Shown here: piece by piece, positions 15,013 to 21,550 of the stretch | How positions within the stretch are numbered: the stretch's first letter is position 1 | How the letters are laid out: every line of letters starts with the position of its first letter | NCBI GenBank assembly: GCA_002338715.1 | Contig: DDIR01000072.1 | Span: forward strand, 1-21,568 | Reading direction: 5' to 3' | Length of the DNA: 21,568 bases | From: Phycisphaerales bacterium UBA1845 | GTDB lineage: Bacteria > Planctomycetota > Phycisphaerae > UBA1845 | Position numbers and translations under genes: made by a program | The notes under the pieces: generated by a model | What the model saw: only the letters and a program-made list of their open reading frames with translations | Told to the model about the DNA's origin: nothing | The model's database searches: none

Positions 15013-15111
15013 GGCGGATTTTCTTGACCGATCCGCCGGTCGGATGTTAAATGGGGGAAGATTGGAAAGGATTTCAATCTTCGCCCCGAGTCGCTGGGCA
15101 TCCCCAGCGAC
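15013..15111 (+). other. Cluster of three stem-loops in the leader of the lipoprotein gene
   Basis: Three stems in a row: GGCGGAT/ATCCGCC (15013-15019, 15031-15037); GGGGGAAGATTG paired with CAATCTTCGCCCC (15053-15064, 15075-15087, one bulge); and GTCGCTGGG/CCCAGCGAC (15090-15098, 15103-15111, 4-nt loop). None is followed by a T run. The second and third would sit at the 5' end of the mRNA from the promoter below, which fits an mRNA-stabilising or regulatory leader. Confidence 0.45.
15024..15052 (+). promoter_or_regulatory. Candidate promoter for the lipoprotein gene
   Basis: TTGACC (five of six to -35) and TTAAAT (four of six to -10) are separated by 17 nt. The start would be near 15059, with an 84-nt leader. 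Confidence 0.42.
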
Positions 15112-15142
15112 TGGACAGGTTTTCAGAGCCAAGGAGTGGCCC

Positions 15143-16285
15143 ATGTCTCGTATAAAGCTTTCCGTATTGCTCCTCCCGGTTTTCCTCGTCGCCACGACCG
15201 GCTGCAACATCGACGGACTCTTCGCCGACCGCCAACATCGCGACGCACCGCTGACCAGTTTCGATCGTCCTGAGGGTGTCGAGATTCCCGACATCGTGAT
15301 CATCGACGGCAGCGAAGTCGACATGGTCGAGCAAGTGTTGGCCAACCGTGCGGTCTATAAGCGGTCGCTCGATGCGTTGCGCGATTTCTATGAACGTCGC
15401 GGTTACTTCAACAAGATGCAGTGGGCTGAGACCGAACTCGACGAACTCGCCCACGTCAAACCATTTCGCTATATCCTGTCCGCCGAGGTGCCAGCCGAGG
15501 ACCTTCGTCCGGCGCGTTCGATCGCAGAAGCCGATCGCATGTATGACGAAGGCGTGATGCTGATGCGCCGCGGTGGGCACAACCTCCCGGTGGTGTATCG
15601 CAAAGACTATATGCAGGAAGCGTTGGAAACGTTCACGCAGATGATCACCCGCTATCCCGACAGCGACAAGATCGACGATGCGGCGTTTCAGTGTGGCGAA
15701 ATTCTGAAAGAGTACTATCAGAATCAGGATCGGTTGGCGCTGCAGTGGTATCGCCGCGCCCGTGAATGGGACCCGCAGACGCCGCACCCGGTGCTGTTTC
15801 AGTCGGCTGTCGTGAGTGACTATCGCCTGCACGATCGGGCCAAGGCGCTGGAACTGTATCAGCAGGTCTTGCAGGAAGAGACAACCAACAAGTCGAACCT
15901 TGCGTTTGCAAGTCGCCGCATCCATGAATTGACCAATGCCGATGACACCGGCGAAGACCCGTATCTCTACACCCGCGAGCCGGGAAGCGAACGACGGGCG
16001 GCGCGAAACGCCAGCGATCGCGAGTCGTATGATCAGAACGCTTACGATCAGCCGACCAATGAGCGGGAGTCTTACGATCGTCCGTCGTACGACCGTCAAT
16101 CTTACGACGACTCGTCGTATGACCGTCAGTCTTATGATCAGCCTGCATCCCAGCCGCAATACAACGATCAAACCAAGTGGAGCAGTGAGCGCAACGACGG
16201 ATGGCGCAATGATCGCAGCGGCGATGGCGTTGCCCGAAGCGGGCAAGGCAATTACCGATCCAGCAGCTACGACGAATACGAATAG
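15143..16285 (+). CDS. TPR-like lipoprotein with Tyr-Asp repeat tail
   Basis: 380 residues. The signal sequence MSRIKLSVLLLPVFLVATTGC has a lipobox-like end (TTGC, Cys21), so it is probably a membrane-anchored lipoprotein. Residues about 60-105 are helical; about 125-265 contain TPR-like helical pairs (YMQEALETFTQMITRYPDSD, AAFQCGEILKEYYQNQDRLA, RAKALELYQQVLQEE), similar in style to the outer-membrane TPR lipoproteins that act as assembly scaffolds. The tail from 294 is a low-complexity run of SYDRQ/SYDQP units (DNA 16022-16141), then a Ser/Asn/Arg-rich end. AAGGAG lies 6-7 nt before ATG 15143, a strong site that decides the start. Function is not known; a role in protein-protein contacts at the cell envelope is inferred. 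Confidence 0.85.
   Translation: MSRIKLSVLLLPVFLVATTGCNIDGLFADRQHRDAPLTSFDRPEGVEIPDIVIIDGSEVDMVEQVLANRAVYKRSLDALRDFYERRGYFNKMQWAETELDELAHVKPFRYILSAEVPAEDLRPARSIAEADRMYDEGVMLMRRGGHNLPVVYRKDYMQEALETFTQMITRYPDSDKIDDAAFQCGEILKEYYQNQDRLALQWYRRAREWDPQTPHPVLFQSAVVSDYRLHDRAKALELYQQVLQEETTNKSNLAFASRRIHELTNADDTGEDPYLYTREPGSERRAARNASDRESYDQNAYDQPTNERESYDRPSYDRQSYDDSSYDRQSYDQPASQPQYNDQTKWSSERNDGWRNDRSGDGVARSGQGNYRSSSYDEYE
16022..16141 (+). repeat. Short tandem coding repeat (Tyr-Asp units)
   Basis: About eight degenerate copies of a 12-18 nt unit encoding (E/Q/S)SYD(R/Q)(P/Q), with pieces such as GTCGTACGACCGTCAATCTT and TCGTATGACCGTCAGTCTTA nearly the same. It lies inside the lipoprotein gene and could vary in copy number between strains. 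Confidence 0.6.
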
Positions 16286-16320
16286 TTCATTGCGCGGCGG
16301 ATCGCGAACGCCCTGTGCCT

Positions 16321-16428
16321 GTGCCTCTGCTCTGTGAGCAGTGTGGATGGCGTTGGTCCTTTCGCACGCTTATGTTCCCCTGAAAACAACCGTATTTCCA
16401 ACGACCATTGCTCACAGAGCAGTGGCAC
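16321..16428. repeat. Inverted pair of REP-like palindromes (BIME-like)
   Basis: The arm at 16321-16343 (GTGCCTCTGCTCTGTGAGCAGTG) is the inverted copy of 16406-16428 at 21 of 23 bases. Each arm is itself a hairpin around GCTC-NNN-GAGC; the right one pairs over 9 bp (CCATTGCTC/GAGCAGTGG, one G-U). Between them CGTTGG (16351-16356) and CCAACG (16398-16403) also pair. Two inverted REP units separated by a short spacer is the BIME layout. There is no coding capacity. Confidence 0.6.
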
Positions 16429-16452
16429 GGTTGTGCTGCGCGTTTGAATCTG

Positions 16453-16461
16453 TGCTATGCT
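16453..16461 (+). promoter_or_regulatory. Candidate extended -10 promoter for the cytosine deaminase gene
   Basis: TGCTATGCT is a TGn extended -10 with a four-of-six hexamer. A weak -35, TTGTGC, lies at 16431-16436 (19-nt spacer). The leader would be about 33 nt and includes the GAGGAG ribosome-binding site. Confidence 0.35.
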
Positions 16462-16500
16462 TTCGCCATTCACTTCATTACCGATTGCGAGGAGCGACTG

Positions 16501-16938
16501 ATGGACGCATTTATGGATGCAGCTTTGGAAGAGGCGAAGCTTGGACTTGCCGAAGGCGGAATTCCGATCGGTTCGGTTCTGGTGATCGACGGGAAAATCG
16601 TGGGCCGCGGTCACAACCGTCGCGTCCAGAAGGGCAGCGCGATCCTGCACGCCGAGATGGACTGTCTCGAGAACGCAGGCCGGTTGACGGCGGCTGACTA
16701 TGCGCGATCGGTCTTGTATTCGACGCTGTCGCCTTGCGATATGTGCAGCGGAACGGCGCTGCTTTATAAAATTCCGAAAGTCGTGATCGGTGAGAACCAG
16801 ACGTTTCAAGGGCCGGAAGATTACGTCCGGTCGCGCGGCGTCGAGTTGGTGATCGCCAACGACGAACGCTGCTTTCAGTTGATGCGCGATTTCATCGAAG
16901 CCCACCCAACGCTTTGGAACGAGGATATCGGCGTCTAG
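16501..16938 (+). CDS. Cytosine deaminase, yeast (FCY1) type
   Basis: 145 residues of the CDA/deaminase fold. Zinc ligands and catalytic Glu are present: LHAEMD (His50, Glu52) and SPCDMC (Cys79, Cys82). The match to yeast cytosine deaminase extends beyond the zinc site: EGGIPIGSVL, GRGHNRRVQKGSAILHAE, STLSPCDMCSG, VVIGENQTF, DERCFQLM and a C-terminal WNEDIG resembling the yeast WFEDIG end that caps the active site. It should hydrolyse cytosine to uracil and ammonia for pyrimidine salvage, in the cytosol. It is unrelated to bacterial CodA of the amidohydrolase fold. GAGGAG lies 7 nt before ATG 16501. It stands alone between the BIME-like element and the peptidase gene; a guanine deaminase relative is less likely given the C-terminus. 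Confidence 0.88.
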   Translation: MDAFMDAALEEAKLGLAEGGIPIGSVLVIDGKIVGRGHNRRVQKGSAILHAEMDCLENAGRLTAADYARSVLYSTLSPCDMCSGTALLYKIPKVVIGENQTFQGPEDYVRSRGVELVIANDERCFQLMRDFIEAHPTLWNEDIGV

Positions 16939-17011
16939 ATTTGCACCCGCATTCCGCGATCCGCTACAGTATCCACACGACGTCAATCGAACTCGCCCCG
17001 CGATCATCGAC

Positions 17012-17044
17012 TGGATTGTTCACTGTCGGCTGGGTTGTTCACTG
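17012..17044 (+). promoter_or_regulatory. Direct repeat upstream of the C69 dipeptidase
   Basis: TGGATTGTTCACTG (17012-17025) and TGGGTTGTTCACTG (17031-17044) are 14-bp copies with one mismatch, 19 bp apart start to start and just before the ribosome-binding site (GGAG at about 17052). Direct repeats spaced near two helix turns can be activator or repressor sites, but a chance duplication is possible. Confidence 0.35.
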
Positions 17045-17062
17045 CACACATGGAGAAGGCAC

Positions 17063-18919
17063 ATGAGAGTTGGTCTTAGAGGCATGCTGGTCGCGATGTT
17101 GGCCGGTTTCTTGACGGTGAGCGCGACGGTTCCCGTTGCGGCTTGTACGAACTTCTTGATCACCAAGGGCGCGTCGGTGGATGGTTCGACCATGATCACC
17201 TATGCAGCCGACTCGCATGTGCTTTATGGCGAGCTCTATCACACGCCAGCCGGTCGCCACATGCCCGGCGAAATGTTGAAGGTCTACGAATGGGATACGG
17301 GTAAGTATCTCGGTGAAATCAAACAAGCCCCCGAGACGTACAACGTCGTCGGCAACATGAACGAACATCAGGTCGCGATCGGGGAGACCACCTGGGGCGG
17401 GCGTCACGAGTTGCAGGATCCCAACGGTGGCATCGATTATGGAAGCCTGATGTACATCACGCTTCAGCGGGCGAAGACAGCGCGCGAAGCCGTCAAAGTG
17501 ATGACCGAACTCGTCGCCGAGTACGGGTATTACAGTTCCGGCGAGTCGATGTCGATTTCCGATCCCAACGAAGTCTGGATTTTTGAAATCATCGGCAAAG
17601 GTCCCAGCGCTGACGATGAAAGCCGGCGCGGTGCGGTGTGGGTCGCCCGCAAGATTCCCGACGGGTACATTTCGGGCCACGCCAACGCGGCGCGGATCAG
17701 GCAGTTTCCGCTCAACGACCCGGACACGCTTTATACGAAGGATGTGATCTCGTTCGCTCGCGAGCAAGGGTTTTACGAAGGCACCGATGCTGACTTCAGC
17801 TTTGCCGATGCGTATGCGCCGCCGGATTATGGTGCGGTGCGGTTCTGCGATGCCCGCGTCTGGTGCATGTTTCGGAGGGCGGCGCCGTCCAACAAGATTT
17901 CGGCTGACTGGGTGACCGGTGTCGATGGAGCCGAACCGATTCCCCTTTGGATCAAACCCGACCGCAAACTCGGCGTGCATGACGTGATGGAATTCATGCG
18001 CGATCACTTCGAAGGCACCGAACTCGACATGACGCAGGACATCGGTGCGGGCCCGTACGAGTTGCCGTATCGATGGCGGCCACTGACTTGGAAACACGAA
18101 GGCACGGAATTCTTCAACGAGCGGGCAACGTCCACGCAACAGACCGGATTCTCATTCGTGACGCAGTCGCGGTCATGGCTGCCCGATCCGGTGGGGGGGA
18201 TTCTGTGGTTCGGCGTCGATGACACCTACAGCACCGTTTACATTCCGATGTATTGCGGCATAAGCCGCGTGCCGCATTCGTTCGCCGTGGGCACCGGGTC
18301 GTTTCAGGAGTTCACCTGGGACTCGGCGTTTTGGGTCTTCAACTATGTGTCGAACTATTCGTACTTGCGTTACCGCGACATGATTCAGGACGTGCAGCTT
18401 GTGCAGCGCGAGTTGGAAGGTCGCTTTCTCGCAGATCAGCCAGCGATCGATGCGGCTGCGAAGGCGCTGTTTGAACAATCGCCCAGGTTGGCCGTCGATT
18501 ACCTGACGAACTATTCGTGCAATGCGGGCGACGCGACGGTGAAGCGTTGGCGAAAACTCGGCGAGGAGCTGCTCTTTAAATATCTGGACGGAAACGTGAA
18601 GGATGAGCACGGTAAGGTGACGCATCCGGGTTATCCCGAATCGTGGTACGACCGGGTGGCCAAAGCCACTGGCGATCATCTGGTAATGAAGAAGCTAAAA
18701 GCCGAGGAGGAAGCCGCCGCCGCCCATGAGCAAGCCGACGAGATGCGGCGCACGAACATCGCCAACGCGGTGATCACCCTGCTGGAAGGGCGGGGCATGA
18801 AGGTCGATTCGGCGACCGAAGAGAAGATCCGCGGCTGCAAAGACACCAAAAAGCTGGAAAAGTGGCTCATCGATGCCGCGACGGCGGATTCGGCTGAGGG
18901 CCTGCTTGTGAAGAGCTAG
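17063..18919 (+). CDS. Exported C69-family dipeptidase (Ntn hydrolase) with C-terminal extension
   Basis: 618 residues. After a signal peptide, Cys28 begins CTNFLITKGASVDGSTM, the N-terminal nucleophile motif of peptidase family C69 (PepD-type, Ntn fold). Cleavage before Cys28 would both mature the protein and free the nucleophile. Other family blocks: GNMNEHQVAIGETTWGGR (about 92-109), YGYYSSGESMSISDPNEVW and SFAVGTGSFQEFTWDSAFWV. The substrates are probably small peptides outside the cytoplasm. VAAC also reads as a lipobox, so lipidation of Cys28 is a competing possibility. A charged Ala/Glu helix (about 542-565) and a tail with EGRGMKVD...KLEKWLIDAATADSAEGLL (574-614), resembling the C-terminal helical motif seen in DUF4351-type proteins, extend it beyond the usual length. 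GGAG lies 7 nt before ATG 17063. Confidence 0.88.
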   Translation: MRVGLRGMLVAMLAGFLTVSATVPVAACTNFLITKGASVDGSTMITYAADSHVLYGELYHTPAGRHMPGEMLKVYEWDTGKYLGEIKQAPETYNVVGNMNEHQVAIGETTWGGRHELQDPNGGIDYGSLMYITLQRAKTAREAVKVMTELVAEYGYYSSGESMSISDPNEVWIFEIIGKGPSADDESRRGAVWVARKIPDGYISGHANAARIRQFPLNDPDTLYTKDVISFAREQGFYEGTDADFSFADAYAPPDYGAVRFCDARVWCMFRRAAPSNKISADWVTGVDGAEPIPLWIKPDRKLGVHDVMEFMRDHFEGTELDMTQDIGAGPYELPYRWRPLTWKHEGTEFFNERATSTQQTGFSFVTQSRSWLPDPVGGILWFGVDDTYSTVYIPMYCGISRVPHSFAVGTGSFQEFTWDSAFWVFNYVSNYSYLRYRDMIQDVQLVQRELEGRFLADQPAIDAAAKALFEQSPRLAVDYLTNYSCNAGDATVKRWRKLGEELLFKYLDGNVKDEHGKVTHPGYPESWYDRVAKATGDHLVMKKLKAEEEAAAAHEQADEMRRTNIANAVITLLEGRGMKVDSATEEKIRGCKDTKKLEKWLIDAATADSAEGLLVKS

Positions 18920-18976
18920 CGAGATTGCCATTATGCTGCTGATTTAGGTGGATTCTGGGTCTGCTGCGTCCGCCCT

Positions 18977-18997
18977 GGATTCCCGCTTTCGCGGGAA
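18977..18997. repeat. ATTCCC-type hairpin repeat
   Basis: TTCCCGC (18980-18986), TTTC loop, GCGGGAA (18991-18997): a perfect 7-bp stem in the context CTGGATTCCCGCTTTCGCGG. It resembles the widespread ATTCCC-N8-GGGAAT class of intergenic repeats (the Neisseria dRS3 type), with one base off at the right end. No T run follows, so it is a weak terminator at best for the peptidase gene. Confidence 0.45.
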
Positions 18998-19027
18998 AGA
19001 CGGATCAATGACGGATTTCGGGGTCGG

Positions 19028-19055
19028 TTGAACCTTTTTTCGCGGTCTGTATGAT
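19028..19055 (+). promoter_or_regulatory. rpsD: Promoter of rpsD
   Basis: TTGAAC (19028-19033) and TATGAT (19050-19055, five of six) with a 16-nt spacer, directly upstream of a ribosomal protein gene. The leader would be about 94 nt, long enough for autoregulation by S4, which is known in other bacteria; no specific structure was assigned. Confidence 0.5.
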
Positions 19056-19155
19056 ACCCGGTCCATCTCTCAAGGCCGAGGGATGTGCACGTGTGATGAG
19101 GGGTCTTCCGCCCCCGTATGGCCTGACTGACTCAATTTGGAAGGACGTTTCTCGT

Positions 19156-19764
19156 ATGGGTAATTACACTGGACCAAAGGTGCGGTTGACGCGCCGTGTC
19201 GGCGTGCCGATCTGTGAGACGGCAAAGCACCTCAATCCCAACAAAGCCAATCGACCGGGCATGCATGGTTTCCGCCGCGGACGCCCGAGCCTCTACGGCA
19301 CGCAGCTCATCGAGAAGCAGAAAATCGCATTCTATTACAACATTCGCGACGGTCAGTTCCGCAAGTACATGGACAAGGCCACGTCGTCGAAGCGCGGCAC
19401 GCTGACCGCGATTCAGCAGTTGCTTGAAACCCGTCTGGACAACACGATCCGACGTCTCGGTTGGGCCCGCACGATCTGGCAGGCACGGCAAGCCGTCGCC
19501 CACGGGCACTTCATGATCAACGGTCGCAAAGCCGATCGTCCGTCCATGCACGTGAAGCCGGGCGATGTCATTACAGTTCGCGATCGCAGCCAGAAGTTCG
19601 TCAAGGATTGTGCTGAAACCTGCGAAGGCCCGTTGCCTCCCGAGTGGTTGGCCGTCGAAGAGGGCAAGCTCGAAGGACGCGTGGTGCGTCTGCCGGTGCC
19701 TGAAGACGTTCGCCTTCCGTTCGAAGTCGAATTCGGTTCGATTATCGAATACTACACCCGCTAG
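19156..19764 (+). CDS. rpsD: 30S ribosomal protein S4
   Basis: 202 residues, normal length. The protein opens MGNYTGPKVRLTRRVGVPI, continues with the basic RPGMHGFRRGRPSLYGTQL segment and the S4 RNA-binding domain (about 92-160: LETRLDNTIRRLGWARTIWQ, VAHGHFMINGRKADRPSM, VKPGDVITVRDRS), and ends PFEVEFGSIIEYYTR. S4 binds 16S rRNA early in 30S assembly. The N-terminus lacks the four-cysteine zinc cluster, so this is the zinc-free form. AAGGA lies about 10 nt before ATG 19156; an in-frame extension back to 19051 has no family match. It is monocistronic here, with its own promoter and intrinsic terminator, separated from the usual alpha-operon partners (rpsM, rpsK, rpoA). Confidence 0.97.
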   Translation: MGNYTGPKVRLTRRVGVPICETAKHLNPNKANRPGMHGFRRGRPSLYGTQLIEKQKIAFYYNIRDGQFRKYMDKATSSKRGTLTAIQQLLETRLDNTIRRLGWARTIWQARQAVAHGHFMINGRKADRPSMHVKPGDVITVRDRSQKFVKDCAETCEGPLPPEWLAVEEGKLEGRVVRLPVPEDVRLPFEVEFGSIIEYYTR

Positions 19765-19812
19765 GGTTCTTTTCGCGGGCGGGTTCGCGACAATTCATTG
19801 CGACACACTTTC

Positions 19813-19843
19813 GACTGGCAGCTTGTCTGCCAGTCTTTTTTTT
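19813..19843 (+). terminator. Rho-independent terminator of rpsD
   Basis: GACTGGCAG (19813-19821), loop CTTGT, CTGCCAGTC (19827-19835), then eight T (19836-19843). A perfect 9-bp stem and T tract 49 nt after the rpsD stop. Confidence 0.93.
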
Positions 19844-20108
19844 ATGTCCGTATCGAAATGCCTGGGGTTGCGGGTGTCATTGGGTGACTTTTTGTTGGCG
19901 ATGCGATTGGATTGGGTCGCTGATGTGCTGGTGATTCTTCAGTCCCCCACGCTGGAAGGGTGGGGCACCGGACCTTGGCTTTTTGTTGGTTTGGGTTGCC
20001 TTAAAACACTTTCAAATCATTCTTTTCTTGACCGAATGAGCCCTTTGCGCGCAACATACGGATTGCGGCGCATTTTTCAGGGCATCTCTTTCAAGTGAGA
20101 TTCGCATC
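19844..20108. other. Intergenic stretch with one hairpin
   Basis: No gene is visible between the rpsD terminator and the hydantoinase gene. CCCCAC (19945-19950) and GTGGGG (19960-19965) form a 6-bp stem with a 9-nt loop, followed by CACCGG; this may be another small REP-like unit. No clear promoter was identified. Confidence 0.4.
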
Positions 20109-21524
20109 ATGGCATACGACACAATCATTACGGGCGGTACGGTTTTTACCGCGAACGGCCCAAAGAAAGTCGACGTTGGAATCAAGGGGCAGAAGATCGC
20201 GGCTGTCCGCAAGGGACTGGTCACGAACGGCAGTTCAACCAAAGGTGGACGCAGCACGGCGAAAGTTGTCGACGCGACGGGTCAGTATGTCATTCCGGGC
20301 GGATTGGATGTTCACGTCCACCTGGAACTTCCATTTTGTGGAACGGTGTCGAGCGATGACTTCGACTCGGGAACGAAGGCGGCTGCCCGGGGCGGCGTGA
20401 CGAGTGTGATCGACTTTGCGATTCCGTATGGCAAAGAATCGATGGCCACGGCTTACGACAATTGGCGCATGAAAGCCGACCCGAAAACCTGCATCGATTA
20501 TTGTTTCCACATGGCGATCACCAAGTGGGATCTTCACGGACCCGAGATGGCCAAGATGGTCCAGAAGGGCTGCCCGACGTTCAAGGAATTCATGATCTAT
20601 GAATCCGAAGGATGGCAGTCGGACGATCGGGCGATTTTCGGCGCGCTGGAAAACTGCAAGAAACTCGGCGCGATGCTGTTGATTCACGCCGAGTCGAGTC
20701 GCGTGCTCGATGAACTGATCGATCGTCACCACACCAAAGCGCTGATGAAAAAGTACGGCGCACAGCTGCATGGCATCACCCGACCCAACTACATCGAAGC
20801 CGAGGCGATTCAGCGGGCGGTGAAGTGGGCGGAGGTCACCGGCGGTACGTTGTACATCGTGCACATGTCGACAGCCGACGGCGCCGACATCATCAAGGAA
20901 GCCCGCAAGAAGAAGATTCCGGTTCACGCCGAAACGTGCGCGCAGTATCTGGTGCTCGATGATTCGCTTTTCGCGACGAAAGACGGTCACCTTTACGCGT
21001 GTTGCCCGCAGATCAAAAAGAAATCCGATCAGAAGCGTTTGTGGCAGGGATTGAAGCAGGATGATGTCTGCGTGGTTTCGACGGATACCTGTTCGTTCAC
21101 GCGTGAGCAGAAGGCCATGTGGAAGGGCGACTGGACGAAGATCCCGATGGGCATGCCCGGGTTGGAAACGCTGCTGCCGATCGTCTACACGCACGGTGTG
21201 TTGAAAAAGCGACTCACGATGCAGCAGTTTGTCGAGAAGTGCTGCACCAATCCGGCGAAAGTGATGGGCTTGTATCCGAAGAAGGGCGTCATCGCGCCCG
21301 GCAGCGATGCCGACATCGCCATCTTCGATCCGAAGAAACGCATTAAAGTCGATCACGCGAAGATGGAGACCAACACCGACTGGAGTCCCTTCCAGGGTTG
21401 GTCGCTTGCGGGGTTTGCGCGCAACACGTTTAGCCGCGGTGCCATGATCGTGGACGATTACAAGTTCTGCGGTAAGAACGGCTGGGGCAAATGGATGCCG
21501 CGCAAGAGCGCCGGAAAGTTGTAG
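20109..21524 (+). CDS. hydA: Dihydropyrimidinase / D-hydantoinase
   Basis: 471 residues of the cyclic amidohydrolase superfamily with a binuclear zinc site: GGLDVHVHLELPF (His69, His71), TFKEFMIYE with the lysine expected to be carboxylated (Lys159), LIHAES (His193), YIVHMST (His252) and VVSTDTC (Asp326). SSDDFDSGTKAAARGGVTSVIDF (81-103) and a C-terminal APGSDADIAIFDP (397-409) complete the fold. It opens dihydrouracil, dihydrothymine or hydantoin-type rings, in the cytosol. The final metal-ligand block reads STDTC where many relatives have GSDHC/GTDHC, and the SPF(Q)GW loop replaces SPYEG; this may shift substrate range. The ribosome-binding site is weak (GAGA, about 9 nt before ATG 20109). 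It is near, but not beside, the cytosine deaminase gene, so a shared pyrimidine pathway is only suggested. Allantoinase is less likely. Confidence 0.9.
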   Translation: MAYDTIITGGTVFTANGPKKVDVGIKGQKIAAVRKGLVTNGSSTKGGRSTAKVVDATGQYVIPGGLDVHVHLELPFCGTVSSDDFDSGTKAAARGGVTSVIDFAIPYGKESMATAYDNWRMKADPKTCIDYCFHMAITKWDLHGPEMAKMVQKGCPTFKEFMIYESEGWQSDDRAIFGALENCKKLGAMLLIHAESSRVLDELIDRHHTKALMKKYGAQLHGITRPNYIEAEAIQRAVKWAEVTGGTLYIVHMSTADGADIIKEARKKKIPVHAETCAQYLVLDDSLFATKDGHLYACCPQIKKKSDQKRLWQGLKQDDVCVVSTDTCSFTREQKAMWKGDWTKIPMGMPGLETLLPIVYTHGVLKKRLTMQQFVEKCCTNPAKVMGLYPKKGVIAPGSDADIAIFDPKKRIKVDHAKMETNTDWSPFQGWSLAGFARNTFSRGAMIVDDYKFCGKNGWGKWMPRKSAGKL

Positions 21525-21550
21525 TGATATAGATCATACAGATGCAAGAC

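Noticed and set aside
15053..15111. Intrinsic terminator of ispD
   Set aside because: The stems are strong, but no T tract follows either of them.
15074..16246. 390-codon minus-strand frame opposite the lipoprotein
   Set aside because: The Val/Arg/Ile-rich repeats are only the mirror of the Tyr-Asp coding repeat.
20235..21356. 373-codon minus-strand frame opposite the hydantoinase
   Set aside because: Antisense shadow of a protein with all metal-ligand motifs.
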